Assembly (NCBI RefSeq): GCF_030014915.1
Contig: NZ_JAGIXS010000001.1
Location: forward strand, 1,240,001-1,304,000
Direction of reading: 5' to 3'
Origin: Pelomonas sp. V22
GTDB lineage: Bacteria; Pseudomonadota; Gammaproteobacteria; Burkholderiales; Burkholderiaceae_C
Length of the DNA: 64,000 bases
The position numbers and the translations under genes are program-made. Under the pieces are notes generated by a model. The model saw nothing but the letters and a program-made list of their open reading frames with translations. It ran no database searches and had not been told where the DNA came from. Below, piece after piece: positions 25,651-36,262 of the stretch (its first letter is position 1; each line of letters opens with the position of its first letter).

Positions 25651-26709
25651 TCAGAACACCAGGGGAAGGCCCACACGCTGGCCGTCGCGCGCACTGCGGT
25701 AGGCCGCCACCAGGATCTCCAGCGAGCGCAGGCCCTCGTAGCCATCGACCTCAGCGCTGGCCTCGCCACGCAGGGTCTTGATGACGTTGTCGTAATAGAG
25801 CGGATGGCCGAAGCCGTAGACGCTGCCCGTCTCGTAGCTGGCGCTCAGCACCTCGGCGTCTTCCGGGCGTGCATCGGCAAAGGCCCAATGCTCGATCTTG
25901 TTGACGGCCGTGCCGCCGATCTTGACCGTGCCCTTTTCGCCGAGGATGGTGATCGAGCCTTCCAGGTTCTGCGGCCAGGTCAGCATGGTCACGTTGATCG
26001 AGGCCAGGCCGCCGTGGCGCAGGCGCAGGCTCATCACGCCGGTGTCTTCGGCCTCGATGTCGCGGGCCAGGGTGGCGGTGTAGGCATGGATGTTGTCGAC
26101 CGGGCCGACCAGCCAATCGAGCAGGTCCACGTAATGGCTGGCCTGGTTCATGAAGGCACCACCATCCAGGTCCCAGCGGCCGCGCCAGGGGGCGGCGTCG
26201 TAATAGGCCTGTGGGCGGGTCCAGAACACGTTGACCGTGCTCATGTAGATGCGGCCGAATCGGCCTTCATCGATGGCTTTCTTGACCCGCTGGACCGTGC
26301 TATTGAGCCGGTTCTGCTTGACCACGAAGAGCTTGACGCCGGCATCGCGGCAAGCCTGGACCATGGCCATGCCTTGCTCGAACTTGGTGGCCATCGGCTT
26401 CTCGCTCAGCACATGGCGGCCGGCGCGGGCCACCTGGATGGCTTGCTGCGGATGCAGGCCCGAGGGCGTGGCCAGCACGATCACGTCAGCGTCGCTACCG
26501 GCCAGCAGGGCGTCCAGCGAGGTGAAACCAGCGGCGCCGGTCAGCGCCACGGCAGCTTGCAAAGCCTCCGGCTTGTTGTCGCAAACCGCCACCAACTGCG
26601 CTGCGTCTCCATGAGCTGTGATCGCCTCGATATGGTTTTTTGAGATGCGGCCACAGCCCACCAGGGCGAAGCGGATGGGTCGGTTCAGGATGGGCAGGCT
26701 GGGGCTCAT
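25651..26709 (-). CDS. wlbA: UDP-GlcNAc-uronate 3-dehydrogenase, WlbA/WbpB (Gfo/Idh/MocA family)
   Basis: 352 residues. The N-terminal NAD Rossmann domain has [19 protein letters not shown], then [19 protein letters not shown] and the catalytic EKPMATK block (Lys near residue 100). The C-terminal domain has [18 protein letters not shown]. It oxidises C3 of UDP-GlcNAc-uronic acid, in the WlbA group with 2-oxoglutarate recycling NADH. WbpA (making UDP-GlcNAcA) and the 2-epimerase WbpI/WlbD are not in this window. It is first of the wlbABC run and is divergent from lysS. A TAGAAT box on its strand at 26739-26744 is a plausible -10. Confidence 0.92.
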   Translation of the reverse strand: MSPSLPILNRPIRFALVGCGRISKNHIEAITAHGDAAQLVAVCDNKPEALQAAVALTGAAGFTSLDALLAGSDADVIVLATPSGLHPQQAIQVARAGRHVLSEKPMATKFEQGMAMVQACRDAGVKLFVVKQNRLNSTVQRVKKAIDEGRFGRIYMSTVNVFWTRPQAYYDAAPWRGRWDLDGGAFMNQASHYVDLLDWLVGPVDNIHAYTATLARDIEAEDTGVMSLRLRHGGLASINVTMLTWPQNLEGSITILGEKGTVKIGGTAVNKIEHWAFADARPEDAEVLSASYETGSVYGFGHPLYYDNVIKTLRGEASAEVDGYEGLRSLEILVAAYRSARDGQRVGLPLVF

Positions 26710-26738
26710 GCGAGGGCCACGGGAAGGCGAAGCCGGAG

Positions 26739-26761
26739 ATTCTACGAGGGGGCCCTAAAAT
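26739..26761. promoter_or_regulatory. Divergent -10-like boxes of wlbA (minus) and lysS (plus)
   Basis: On the minus strand TAGAAT lies at 26744-26739, 30 bases before the wlbA ATG. On the plus strand TAAAAT lies at 26756-26761, 25 bases before the lysS start. The two boxes are only 11 bases apart, so the two promoters would overlap. -35 boxes are not recognisable. Confidence 0.4.
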
Positions 26762-26785
26762 CGCTGCAAATTCAATGAGTTGATG

Positions 26786-28300
26786 ATGACCCAGCAAACC
26801 GCCCCGAATACGCCTGCCCCTCAGGAAGAAAACCAGCTGATCCTTGAGCGCCGCGAGAAACTGGCCGCCATCCGCGCCAAGACCGCCGTTCCCTTCCCCA
26901 ACGACTTCAAGCCCCAGCACCGCGCCCTGCCCCTGGTGCAGCGCTATGGCGACCTGGCGAACGAAGAACTGGAACCCCAGGAAGTCAAGGTCACGGTGGC
27001 CGGCCGCCTGATGCTCAAGCGCATCATGGGCAAGGCCTCGTTCGGCACGCTGCAGGACGCCACCGGTCGCATCCAGCTCTTCGTCACCAAGGACGGTGTC
27101 GGCGAAGAGAGCTACGACGAGTTCAAGCACCTGGACCTGGGCGACATCGTCGGCGCCGAAGGCACCCTGTTCCGTACCAAGACCGGCGAGCTGTCGGTGC
27201 GCGTGAGCAAGCTGCGTCTGCTGACCAAGAGCCTGCGCCCGCTGCCGGACAAGTTCCATGGCATGAGCGACCAGGAGCAGAAGTACCGCCAGCGCTATGT
27301 GGACCTGATCACCGACGAGGCCGCCCGCGCCCGCTTCGTGGCCCGCTCCAAGGCCGTGTCCTCGATCCGCAGCTTCATGGTCGAGCACAGCTTCCTGGAG
27401 GTCGAGACGCCGATGCTGCACCCGATCCCGGGTGGCGCGAACGCCAAGCCCTTCATCACGCACCACAACGCGCTGGACCAGGAGATGTACCTGCGCATCG
27501 CGCCGGAGCTCTACCTGAAGCGCCTGGTGGTGGGCGGTTTCGAGCGCGTGTTCGAGATCAACCGCAACTTCCGTAACGAGGGCATCTCGGTCCGCCACAA
27601 CCCCGAGTTCACGATGATGGAGTTCTATGCGGCCTACTGGACGCACCATGATCTGATGGACTTCACCGAGGAGGTGCTGCGCCACGCCGCGCGTGCTGCC
27701 ACCGGCAATGCCCGCGTCACCTACGCCGGCAAGGACGTGCACCTCGATGAGCCCTTCGCCCGCCTGTCGGTGCGCGATTCGCTGATCCAGGTGGCCGGCC
27801 TCTCGGCCGCTGAAGCCGATGATGCCGAGGTGCTGAAGGCAAAGATCCTGGCCGCTGGCGAGCAGGTCCATGCCCATTGGAGCCTGCCCGAGCTGCAATT
27901 CGGCCTGTTCGAGGCCGTGGTGGAAGAGAAGCTCTGGCAGCCGACCTTCATCATCGACTACCCGGTCGAGGTCTCGCCGCTGGCCCGTGCTTCGGACACC
28001 AACCCCAAGATCACCGAGCGCTTCGAGCTCTTCATCACCGGCCGCGAGTACGCCAATGGCTTCTCCGAGCTGAACGACGCCGAAGACCAGGCCGCGCGCT
28101 TCCAGTCGCAGGTGGCGAACAAGGATGCCGGCGACGAGGAGGCGATGTTCTTCGACGCCGACTTCATCCGCGCGCTGGAATACGGCATGCCCCCGACCGG
28201 CGGCTGCGGCATCGGCATCGACCGGCTGATGATGCTGATCACCGATTCGCCCAGCATCCGCGACGTGATCTTGTTCCCCGCACTCCGCCGCGAAGGCTGA
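26786..28300 (+). CDS. lysS: Lysyl-tRNA synthetase, class II
   Basis: 504 residues from ATG 26786 (ATG 26783 and TTG 26780 are alternatives). An N-terminal anticodon-binding OB domain (about 60-160, starting [23 protein letters not shown]) precedes the class II core. In the core, motif 1 is the helix leading to [20 protein letters not shown], motif 2 is [25 protein letters not shown], and motif 3 is [13 protein letters not shown]. It charges tRNA-Lys. Length and motifs match standard LysS. A strong terminator hairpin follows 21 bases after the stop. Confidence 0.98.
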   Translation: MTQQTAPNTPAPQEENQLILERREKLAAIRAKTAVPFPNDFKPQHRALPLVQRYGDLANEELEPQEVKVTVAGRLMLKRIMGKASFGTLQDATGRIQLFVTKDGVGEESYDEFKHLDLGDIVGAEGTLFRTKTGELSVRVSKLRLLTKSLRPLPDKFHGMSDQEQKYRQRYVDLITDEAARARFVARSKAVSSIRSFMVEHSFLEVETPMLHPIPGGANAKPFITHHNALDQEMYLRIAPELYLKRLVVGGFERVFEINRNFRNEGISVRHNPEFTMMEFYAAYWTHHDLMDFTEEVLRHAARAATGNARVTYAGKDVHLDEPFARLSVRDSLIQVAGLSAAEADDAEVLKAKILAAGEQVHAHWSLPELQFGLFEAVVEEKLWQPTFIIDYPVEVSPLARASDTNPKITERFELFITGREYANGFSELNDAEDQAARFQSQVANKDAGDEEAMFFDADFIRALEYGMPPTGGCGIGIDRLMMLITDSPSIRDVILFPALRREG

Positions 28301-28321
28301 TCACCGACAGCCCCAAAACAG

Positions 28322-28349
28322 AAAGGGCGACCCTTGCGGGTCGCCCTTT
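28322..28349. terminator. Rho-independent terminator after lysS
   Basis: A 12-bp perfect stem, AAAGGGCGACCC (28322-28333) and GGGTCGCCCTTT (28338-28349), with a TTGC loop and TTTTCTC following on the plus strand. It lies between convergent lysS and the DUF4148 gene and could serve both strands. Confidence 0.9.
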
Positions 28350-28376
28350 TCTCATTTCAGCGCTGGCTGATGCTGA

Positions 28377-28829
28377 TTACTTGCCGGCAACCACCGGGGT
28401 GCTGCTCAGACCACGCAGGGCCGGCATGCCCACGCCGACTTCGGCTTGCAGGACTTCCAGTTCGCCGGTTTCACGGGCGCGCTGCAACTCGGCAACGACC
28501 TGGGCACGGGTACGGCCGCCGACTTGCTTGGCGGTCTTCAGCGGCTGGGGAGCGCCGGCTTGCTGGGCTTGCAGGGCAGCCAGTTCGCCGCTCTTGCGGG
28601 CAGCTTGCAGTTCAGCGGCGACCTGGGCTTGCGTCTTGACCGACTTGGTCGACAGGGGTTGCAGGTAGCCGAGGCCGTCCGAACCGGCTTGCAGGGCAGC
28701 CAGTTCGCCAGACGCCTGTGCACGGGCCAGCTCGGCCACGACTTCGGCGCGGGTGGTTTGTGCGGAAGCGGCACCGGCGAACAGCAGGGCGGCAGCGGCG
28801 GCGACGGTGATTTGCGAAAGCTTGCTCAT
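28377..28829 (-). CDS. DUF4148-type secreted protein with three tandem repeats
   Basis: 150 residues from ATG 28829, with AAAGGA about 7 bases upstream. A Sec signal peptide of 23 residues ends at ASAQ. The mature protein consists of three copies of a helix unit: TRAEVVAELARAQASGELAALQ, starting near residue 25; TQAQVAAELQAARKSGELAALQ, near 65; and TRAQVVAELQRARETGELEVLQ, near 105. Single copies of this unit define DUF4148, a family of small periplasmic proteins abundant in Burkholderiales with no known function. Having three units is longer than the usual one or two. Confidence 0.85.
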   Translation of the reverse strand: MSKLSQITVAAAAALLFAGAASAQTTRAEVVAELARAQASGELAALQAGSDGLGYLQPLSTKSVKTQAQVAAELQAARKSGELAALQAQQAGAPQPLKTAKQVGGRTRAQVVAELQRARETGELEVLQAEVGVGMPALRGLSSTPVVAGK

Positions 28830-29012
28830 GATCGAATCCTTTACATGGACCCTCTTCAGGTCCTTTGGGTTGTTGAACTCGGCGACTTCGCTTCGTCCAT
28901 GGCCCAGACTGTAAAAAACCGACCTACGGGAAAACACTAGCAAGAATGGAAGTAGTCATTCCACATTCGCAAACAATCCCCGGGGTTGAAATGCGGCGCC
29001 CTGCTCTGGCAA

Positions 29013-29804
29013 TCAAGAATGCTTGAAACCGGGCGCCCGTTTCTCGAGGAAGGCCGTCATGCCTTCGCGCTGGTCGTCGGTGCCGAACAGCGCGTGGAAA
29101 TAACGCCGCTCGATGGCCACGCCGTCGGTCAGCGGGCCCTGGAAGGCCAGGTTCACCAGCTCCTTGATCAGCATCACCGAGGGGCCGCTGAAGCCGTTGA
29201 TGGTTTCGGCGGCGGCCAGCGCTTCGTCGAGCAGCTTGTCGGCCGGCACCACGCGGGAGACCTGGCCGGCACGCTCGGCCTCGGCGGCGTCCATCATGCG
29301 GGCGGTCAGGAGCATGTCCATGGCCTTGCTCTTGCCAATATTGCGCGGCAGGCGCTGCGTGCCGCCGGCGCCGGGGACGATGCCGAGCTTGATCTCGGGC
29401 TGGCCGAACTTGGCGGTGTCGGCCGCGATGATGAAATCGCACATCATGGCCAGCTCACAGCCGCCGCCCAGGGCGAAGCCGGCCACCGCAGCGATCACCG
29501 GCTTGCGCACCTGCAGGATGGTCTCCCAGTTCTTGGAGATCAGGCCGCTCTTGAAGGCGCTCATGAAGTTGTGCGGCAGCATGGTCGGGATGTCGGCACC
29601 GGCGGCGAAGGCGCGCTCGGAGCCGGTCAGTACGATGCAGCCAATGCCCTCGTCGGCATCGAAGGCCAGCAGGGCCTGGCCCAGCTCGTCCATCAGCTGA
29701 TCGTTCAGCGCATTCAGCTGCTTGGGGCGGTTCAGGGTGATCAGGCCGGTCTTGCGCGGGCCTTCGCCGCGCACCTCGGTCAGGATGCATTCATAGCTGC
29801 TCAT
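29013..29804 (-). CDS. Enoyl-CoA hydratase (crotonase family)
   Basis: 263 residues from ATG 29804, with an AAAGGAG Shine-Dalgarno and an ATGA overlap with the upstream DUF3108 gene. Crotonase features are present: the oxyanion-hole segments [10 protein letters not shown] and [13 protein letters not shown], and the two catalytic glutamates in GGGCELAMM and [20 protein letters not shown]. It hydrates trans-2-enoyl-CoA to 3-hydroxyacyl-CoA in fatty acid or phenylacetate-type degradation (it resembles PaaF). No other beta-oxidation gene is near, so the pathway is open. Confidence 0.93.
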   Translation of the reverse strand: MSSYECILTEVRGEGPRKTGLITLNRPKQLNALNDQLMDELGQALLAFDADEGIGCIVLTGSERAFAAGADIPTMLPHNFMSAFKSGLISKNWETILQVRKPVIAAVAGFALGGGCELAMMCDFIIAADTAKFGQPEIKLGIVPGAGGTQRLPRNIGKSKAMDMLLTARMMDAAEAERAGQVSRVVPADKLLDEALAAAETINGFSGPSVMLIKELVNLAFQGPLTDGVAIERRYFHALFGTDDQREGMTAFLEKRAPGFKHS

Positions 29805-30937
29805 CGCGGGTTCTCCTTTGGGGTGGGCTGAACTATAGGTTCCGGGGCGGCCGACTGCAGCGGCGGGCCCTTCAGCAACAGGTCGACCCAGGTCTTCTCG
29901 TCCTGCCGGATGAAGAGGCGCACCGGCAGCCATTGCAGCGAAGGCGCGAGCCACATCTCGACGCTGAAATCACCACCCACGACCGGCTGCACCGGGCGCA
30001 GGTGCCAGGTGGGCAAGGCGCCCATCGGCGTGTCTATGGTTTCCTCGCCGACCACCTGGTAGCGCCAGCCGGGGTACTGGCGGTTCGGCAGGGCCAGCGG
30101 TATCAGGACCTGGTGGCCGGGGCGCGCCGTCTCGCGGCCGGTGAGGAACAGCCAGGTCAGCTGCACGAACTGGCTGGAGGCGTCCTGCACCTCGGCCGGC
30201 GCGACCTCGCTGCGGCCGTTGGCGAGTTGCACCTGGCCGCGCTGGAACAGCAGGCTGGCACGGCGGCGCTCGAGGAAGAGCACCCGCGTCTCCTCGTCAA
30301 AGCGGCGTGGCGAGATGCCGCGTGCGCCGAGCTCGCCCTCGCTGCTCATGCGGCGGCTGACCAGCGGCGCGAGGCGCGGGCCAATGCCCACGTCCAGGTG
30401 CACCTGGTAGCGGCGTCCTTGGCGCATCCATTCGACCTGGGCATCGCCATGCACGTCGCCCCCCCGGTAGCCGAACAGGCTGTAGCTGAGCCGCGTGGAG
30501 GCCGGCCATTCGGGGCCGGGCTCATCCGAGGCCACGGCAGAGGCCGGGCTGGAAGCGGGAACGGGGGCGGCCGCCACGGCACTGGCGGGCAATGCCAGGA
30601 GTTCGGGCGCGGACAGCGGCGCGGGCACAGGCAGCTCGTCGGCCAGCGGTGCATCCAGCGACGGCGCACTGGCACCAGCTGCTGGCAGCGCGGGCGCGAC
30701 ACCTGGCGTCGACTGAGGCAGCGGCGTGCGTACGGCCTTGACAGCAGGCGGCGCCGCCACCCTCAGCTCGCGCACAAAGGCCACCTGCAGGCGCGGCGGC
30801 ATGGCTTCCATCTCGGCCCAGCGCTGATGCAGGGCCTGCACTTCATCGATCAGCCGCCAGTGCAGGCACAGCACCAGCAGCAGCAAGGCCACAAAAGCCC
30901 AGCGACGCAGCGCCGGCCGGCTCAGCCTCCCAGCCAT
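29801..30937 (-). CDS. DUF3108 domain-containing protein
   Basis: 378 residues from ATG 30937, which lies 16 bases inside the 3' end of the M61 peptidase gene. The longer open frame upstream is only the out-of-phase peptidase sequence and is rejected. An N-terminal membrane segment ([13 protein letters not shown], about 13-25) is followed by an Ala/Pro-rich linker (about 70-160) and a beta-rich C-terminal domain (about 165-365). The last has the DUF3108 features [11 protein letters not shown] and [13 protein letters not shown]. It is probably an inner-membrane-anchored periplasmic protein. Function is unknown. Confidence 0.78.
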   Translation of the reverse strand: MAGRLSRPALRRWAFVALLLLVLCLHWRLIDEVQALHQRWAEMEAMPPRLQVAFVRELRVAAPPAVKAVRTPLPQSTPGVAPALPAAGASAPSLDAPLADELPVPAPLSAPELLALPASAVAAAPVPASSPASAVASDEPGPEWPASTRLSYSLFGYRGGDVHGDAQVEWMRQGRRYQVHLDVGIGPRLAPLVSRRMSSEGELGARGISPRRFDEETRVLFLERRRASLLFQRGQVQLANGRSEVAPAEVQDASSQFVQLTWLFLTGRETARPGHQVLIPLALPNRQYPGWRYQVVGEETIDTPMGALPTWHLRPVQPVVGGDFSVEMWLAPSLQWLPVRLFIRQDEKTWVDLLLKGPPLQSAAPEPIVQPTPKENPR

Positions 30938-32658
30938 GCGTGGCGCAGCGTCTCGGCGCGGGCGGCGGGCGCCTTGTCGGCCAGGCTGAGGTTCACCACC
31001 GTCGGCGGCGCCATGCTGGGCTCGGGCATGCGCAGCGCGAGGCTCAGCACGCGCTGCTCGCGCCCGACCAGCAGCGTGAGCCGCAGCGCATCGTGCGGAT
31101 CCAGGAACTGCAGGATGTCGTCCAGCTTGCGCAGCCGCCAGCCATTGCAGGCGATCAGCTCGTCGCCGGCACACAGGCCGGCGACCAGGGCTGCACCGCC
31201 GGCCAGCACCTGCTTGACTTGCAGGCCCTCGCCCAGCTTCAGCCCGAGGCGCTGGGCCAGCGGCGCGGCCTCCAGGCCCCAGTGCACGCCCAGGACGTCG
31301 AGCAGCGGAGCCAACGGCAGGTCGGCATGGCCATGCACCCATTGCCGCAGCTGCTCCGCCAACTCGGTACCGGCCAGTTCAGCCACAACGGTCAGGATCT
31401 GGTTCTCGCTGATGGGCCCGCCGCTGCTTTGCGCCCACAGCTGGCGCATCACCTCGTCCAGGCTGGCATGGCCGGCCTCGCGCATCGACAGGTCCAGTGC
31501 CAGCGCGAGCAAGCCACCCTTGGTGTAGTAGCTGACGGTCGCGTTCGGCGTGTTCTCGTCGGGCCGGTAGTACTTGGTCCAGGCCTCGAAGCTGGCCTCA
31601 GCCAGGCTCTGCACCTGGCGGCCCGGCGTGGCGAGCACGCCGCTGATGGCGGTGGCCAGCAGCTTCAGGTAGCGGGCTTCGTCGATCAGGCCGGCGCGCA
31701 CCAGGAAGAGCTCGTCGTAGTAGGAGGTGAAGCCCTCGAAGAACCACAGCAGCTCGGTGTAGTTCTCCGCGTCGTAGTCGTAGCGCGCGAACTCGGCGGG
31801 GCGCAGGCGCTTGACGTTCCAGCTGTGGAAATACTCGTGGCTGACCAGGCCCAGCAGGCGCACCACACCATCGCTGAGCTCGCTGCTGCCGAGGCGCGGC
31901 AGGTCGCGGCGCGGCGCAATCAGGGCCGTGCTGGCGCGGTGCTCGAGGCCGCCGTAGCCCTCCTCCACCGCGTTGAGCATGAAGACATAGCGCTGGAACG
32001 GCAGCTCGGCCCGCTTGGGATGCTTGCCATGCCAGAAGGCGATCTGGGCGGCGCAGATGCGGCGCGCCTGCTCGAGCAGCTTGTCGCCATCGAACACCGG
32101 CAGCGCGCCGGCCACGATGAACTCATGCGGCACGCCCTCGACCTCGAACTGCCCGCGCCAGAACGCACCGAGCTCGAACGGGTGGTCGACCAGCTCGTCG
32201 TAGTCGCGCGCCAGGTAATGCTGGCCGTCAAAGGCCAGGGCCGTGCCGACCTGCCAGCCTTCGGGCAGGCCACGCAGGCTGAGGCGCTGCGGCTCGGCCT
32301 CATGGCCCTCGGCGCGCAGACACAGGCTGCTCGGGTTGAAGAAGCCACGCTCGGCCGCGAGGTAGGCCGCACGCACCGAGGTGTCGAAGGCATAGACCCG
32401 GTAGCTGAGCTTGAGCGGCTCATCCGCCAGGCAGTCGGCCTCCCAGCGGTTTTTGCTGAGCTGGCGCAGGCCGATGGACCGGCCTTGCTGCTCGGCGCGC
32501 AGGCCGCTCAGGTGGCGCGAGAACTCGCGCACCAGGTAGCTGCCCGGTATCCAGACCGGCAGGCTGAAGCCCTGCTGCGCCAGCGGTGCCGCAAGCTTCA
32601 GCTCGACCTGGAAATAGTGGCTGCGAACATCCTCGACCGAGATCAGGAAGTCGACCAT
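30922..32658 (-). CDS. M61 family peptidase with PDZ domain (glycyl aminopeptidase-like)
   Basis: 578 residues. The N-terminal beta domain starts SHYFQVELKLAAPLA and contains LPVWIPGSYLVREFSRH. The central metallopeptidase domain carries HEYFHSWNVKRLRP (HExxH zinc motif near residue 270) and the downstream Glu in LLWFFEGFTSYYDEL. A PDZ domain (about 450-545) contains GLCAGDELIACNGWRL. M61 enzymes are zinc aminopeptidases or endopeptidases. No signal peptide is visible, so a cytoplasmic site is likely. It follows the DUF3429 gene with a 3-base gap and overlaps the DUF3108 gene by 16 bases. Confidence 0.92.
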   Translation of the reverse strand: MVDFLISVEDVRSHYFQVELKLAAPLAQQGFSLPVWIPGSYLVREFSRHLSGLRAEQQGRSIGLRQLSKNRWEADCLADEPLKLSYRVYAFDTSVRAAYLAAERGFFNPSSLCLRAEGHEAEPQRLSLRGLPEGWQVGTALAFDGQHYLARDYDELVDHPFELGAFWRGQFEVEGVPHEFIVAGALPVFDGDKLLEQARRICAAQIAFWHGKHPKRAELPFQRYVFMLNAVEEGYGGLEHRASTALIAPRRDLPRLGSSELSDGVVRLLGLVSHEYFHSWNVKRLRPAEFARYDYDAENYTELLWFFEGFTSYYDELFLVRAGLIDEARYLKLLATAISGVLATPGRQVQSLAEASFEAWTKYYRPDENTPNATVSYYTKGGLLALALDLSMREAGHASLDEVMRQLWAQSSGGPISENQILTVVAELAGTELAEQLRQWVHGHADLPLAPLLDVLGVHWGLEAAPLAQRLGLKLGEGLQVKQVLAGGAALVAGLCAGDELIACNGWRLRKLDDILQFLDPHDALRLTLLVGREQRVLSLALRMPEPSMAPPTVVNLSLADKAPAARAETLRHAWLGG

Positions 32659-32661
32659 CGT

Positions 32662-33102
32662 TCAGACGCCGGCCGCAGCGATGAAACAGCACAGAGACGC
32701 GACCAGGCTGAGCCGGAAGCGCAGCGTGAGCCAACTGCCCGCACCGAGCGCCGGATAGGTCCGTCGGTCCACCAGGTAGCAGACGATCAGCATCACGCCG
32801 TGCACCACGAGGCCCGCATAGGCCGGCATCAGGGTCGCGATGGCCGCCACGATGGCGGGCACCACGCCCCAGACGAAGGGCTGCGGCGAGGGCACGCCCT
32901 GCCGCATGCCGAGGCCCCAGTGGATGCCGCCGAGGAAGGACACCACGGTGCCGGCGTAGATCGACAGCGCGAGGGTGGCGTAGGTGTGGGCCTCCTCGTT
33001 GTAGTCCAGCAGCAGCCAGACCAGGACCATGCCCAGCACGAAGGGGACCAGCCCGAGATTGCCCAGGCGGGTGGCAATCGGGTTGAGCGGCGAGCCCGTC
33101 AT
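32662..33102 (-). CDS. DUF3429 inner-membrane protein
   Basis: 146 residues from ATG 33102, sharing one base with the dsbC stop (TGATG). Four to five membrane helices are visible (GLVPFVLGMVLVWLLL, ALSIYAGTVVSFLGGIHWGL, FVWGVVPAIVAAIATLM, LVVHGVMLIVCYLVD). The SFLGGIHWG motif is characteristic of DUF3429. Function is unknown. Co-transcription with dsbC and the M61 peptidase is likely from the spacing. Confidence 0.82.
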   Translation of the reverse strand: MTGSPLNPIATRLGNLGLVPFVLGMVLVWLLLDYNEEAHTYATLALSIYAGTVVSFLGGIHWGLGMRQGVPSPQPFVWGVVPAIVAAIATLMPAYAGLVVHGVMLIVCYLVDRRTYPALGAGSWLTLRFRLSLVASLCCFIAAAGV

Positions 33103-33824
33103 CAGGACTTCGGCGCGGCCTGCAGTCGGCGCTCGACCTGCTCTGCCGACATGGCGCCGGGCACGCGCACGCCGTCCTCGAACAACAGCGCAGGCGTGGC
33201 GCTGATCTGGTGCTTGCGCGCGAACGCGATATTGCGCTGCACCGCGCCCTCGTCGCAGGAGCCCGCCGCAATCTTGGCGGGAGCCACGCCATCCAGCATC
33301 CAGTTGCGCCAGGTACTCATCGGGTCCTTGGCGCAGACGATGGCGCGCGTCTTGTCCGGCGAGTCGCCGCCGAGGATGGGGATCACGAAGGTATAGACCG
33401 TCACATCCTTGATCTCCTGCAGCGAACGCTCGAAGCGCTTGCAGTAACCGCAGTTCGGGTCCGCGAACACCGCCATTCGGCGCTTGCCATTGCCGGACTT
33501 CCAGACGATGGCATCTTTCAACGGCAGCAGATCGAAGTCGATCTGCATCAGCTTGGCCAGGCGCTCGTCGGTGAGGTTCTTCTTGCTCTTGAGGTCGATC
33601 AGCGCGCCCTCGATCCAGAACTGGCCTTGGGCGTCCGTGTAGCGGATTTCGTGGCCGATGCGGACCTCCCACAGACCGGGCATCTGGGTCGGCCGGACCT
33701 CATCGAGCTTGGGCAGATCGGGCAGGCGTTCGGCCAAGGCCTTGCGAATGACTGCCTCGTTCGCCATGGCGCCGGTCCCCATCAGGGCCAAGGTCGCGGC
33801 AACCACTACATGCTTGAACTTCAA
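33102..33824 (-). CDS. dsbC: Periplasmic thiol:disulfide isomerase DsbC
   Basis: 240 residues from TTG 33824. The unusual start is supported by AGGAG 7 bases upstream, immediate entry into a signal peptide (MKFKHVVVAATLALMGTGAMA), and the lack of any ATG in frame. A DsbC/G dimerisation domain (about 22-90) is followed by a thioredoxin fold with the active site FADPNCGYCKRF (CGYC, near residue 128) and a cis-proline loop SATPALLF. It reshuffles wrong disulfides in the periplasm. The extra Cys residues (IVCAKD, GSCDEG) occur in other DsbCs as a structural disulfide. Confidence 0.93.
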   Translation of the reverse strand: MKFKHVVVAATLALMGTGAMANEAVIRKALAERLPDLPKLDEVRPTQMPGLWEVRIGHEIRYTDAQGQFWIEGALIDLKSKKNLTDERLAKLMQIDFDLLPLKDAIVWKSGNGKRRMAVFADPNCGYCKRFERSLQEIKDVTVYTFVIPILGGDSPDKTRAIVCAKDPMSTWRNWMLDGVAPAKIAAGSCDEGAVQRNIAFARKHQISATPALLFEDGVRVPGAMSAEQVERRLQAAPKS

Positions 33825-33834
33825 ATCGATCTCC

Positions 33835-34962
33835 TCATGTCGTCAAATTCCCCAGGGCCTTGTCAATGAGCAGTCGCTTGACCAGGGGCAGCTTGTTCAA
33901 AAAATGCAGGCCTTCGTTGCGCAGCACGCGCAGCGCCGGCGCCTCGCTGGCAAACAGGCGCTGCAGGCCGTCGGTCATGTGACCCATGGCCAGCGTGGGC
34001 AACAGGCGCTCGCGGGCGTAGCGGCGCAGCAGGCGGGCATCGCCGAGGGAGCGCCAGGCCTCGCGCAGCGCCAGCACACGAGCCAGGCACGCCACATCGG
34101 CCAGGCCGAGGTTGAGCCCCTGGCCAGCGAGCGGATGGACCAGATGGGCGGCATCGCCGAGCAGCACCCAACCCTCGCCGCTGACCTCGGAGGCCTGGGC
34201 CAGATTGAGCGGCCAGGCGGCGCGCGCACTGGCCAGACGCAGGCAGCCGGCCGCCTCGCCGCTGGCCTCGTTCAGCGCCAGCTCGAAGCTGGCATCGTCC
34301 ATGGCCAGCAGTTCGGCCGCGCGCTCGGGCGCCACCGACCACACGAGGCCGAAGCTGTGCTCAGGCTCGGGCCGGTCGAACGGCAGCAGAGCCAGCACCT
34401 CGGGCGCACGGAACCATTGATGGGCGATGCCCTGGTGCGGCCGGCTCGAAACGAGGCGCGCCGCCACCCCATGCTGGGCATAGGGCTTGAGATCGAATTG
34501 CACGCCACGGGCGGCGCGGGCATTGGAGTGGCGGCCTTCGCAGATCGCCTCCAGTTCGGCCGGCACCGGCTGGCTGACGCGCTGGATGTGGGGGGAGAAC
34601 CGCAGGGCCGTCAACAGCTGCTGGTCCAGCGCCGCCGCGTCGACGATGAAGGCCAGCTCCGAGCGGCCCTGCTGCCAGGCCGAGAAATCGAGCTGGGCGC
34701 CGGCCTGGTCGCCTCGTATGCACATGTCGTAGACCGGCGTGCGGGCCTCGGCCGGCAGCGCGTCCCAGACCTTGATGTCCTTCAGGAGCGCCACCGCCTC
34801 GGCGTTCAGCGCATAGGTGCGCACGTCATCGGGCCGCGCCGGGGCTTCGTCCGCTCCGAGCAGGGCCACCTGCAAGCCCTGGGCGGCCAGGGCCAGGGCC
34901 AGGCTGCGGCCGACCGCGCCTTCTCCCCGCACCAGAACCCCGAATCGCTGCTTGCTTTCCAT
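33835..34962 (-). CDS. UbiH/UbiF-family FAD-dependent monooxygenase
   Basis: 375 residues from ATG 34962 (ATG 34971 is an alternative). The N-terminal FAD loop is [20 protein letters not shown], lacking the first canonical glycine of G-x-G-x-x-G. The second FAD motif is [26 protein letters not shown], diagnostic for ubiquinone hydroxylases UbiH/UbiF/VisC. These introduce ring hydroxyls during ubiquinone synthesis. Which position is hydroxylated cannot be told from this sequence. The gene lies just upstream of dsbC on the same strand and is divergent from ychF. Confidence 0.87.
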   Translation of the reverse strand: MESKQRFGVLVRGEGAVGRSLALALAAQGLQVALLGADEAPARPDDVRTYALNAEAVALLKDIKVWDALPAEARTPVYDMCIRGDQAGAQLDFSAWQQGRSELAFIVDAAALDQQLLTALRFSPHIQRVSQPVPAELEAICEGRHSNARAARGVQFDLKPYAQHGVAARLVSSRPHQGIAHQWFRAPEVLALLPFDRPEPEHSFGLVWSVAPERAAELLAMDDASFELALNEASGEAAGCLRLASARAAWPLNLAQASEVSGEGWVLLGDAAHLVHPLAGQGLNLGLADVACLARVLALREAWRSLGDARLLRRYARERLLPTLAMGHMTDGLQRLFASEAPALRVLRNEGLHFLNKLPLVKRLLIDKALGNLTT

Positions 34963-35074
34963 GGGGGCCATTGTAGGCAGGCGGGGAAACCCGGCCCGGG
35001 CGGCTAAAATCTCCGGCTTCGCGCAGCTTGTGCGTCACCGTATCGGCTGCAGCCGACATCCAGAAAGCCCCGCC

Positions 35075-36166
<1,092 letters not shown>

Positions 36167-36189
36167 CGAACAAAGCCTCGTTTCAGCCT

Positions 36190-36219
36190 AAAAAGCCGGC
36201 CTCGCGCCGGCTTTTTTTT
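36190..36219 (+). terminator. Rho-independent terminator after ychF
   Basis: Stem GCCGGC (36195-36200) and GCCGGC (36206-36211) with a CTCGC loop, extended by A/T pairing from AAAAA at 36190-36194 and followed by eight T residues (36212-36219). It starts 23 bases after the ychF stop. Confidence 0.93.
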
Positions 36220-36262
36220 GTGTAGGCTCCGGCACAGTTCCTACCTGCGCCCGCCTCACTCG

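Noticed and set aside
30938-31342. N-terminal extension of the DUF3108 protein by 135 residues
   Set aside because: The extension is Arg/Ala/Gly-rich and lies in another frame of the peptidase gene. The family-like sequence begins only at ATG 30937.
30940-33396. 818-residue plus-strand frame opposite the M61 peptidase and DUF3429 genes
   Set aside because: Antisense shadow; the minus-strand proteins carry zinc-peptidase and DUF3429 motifs.
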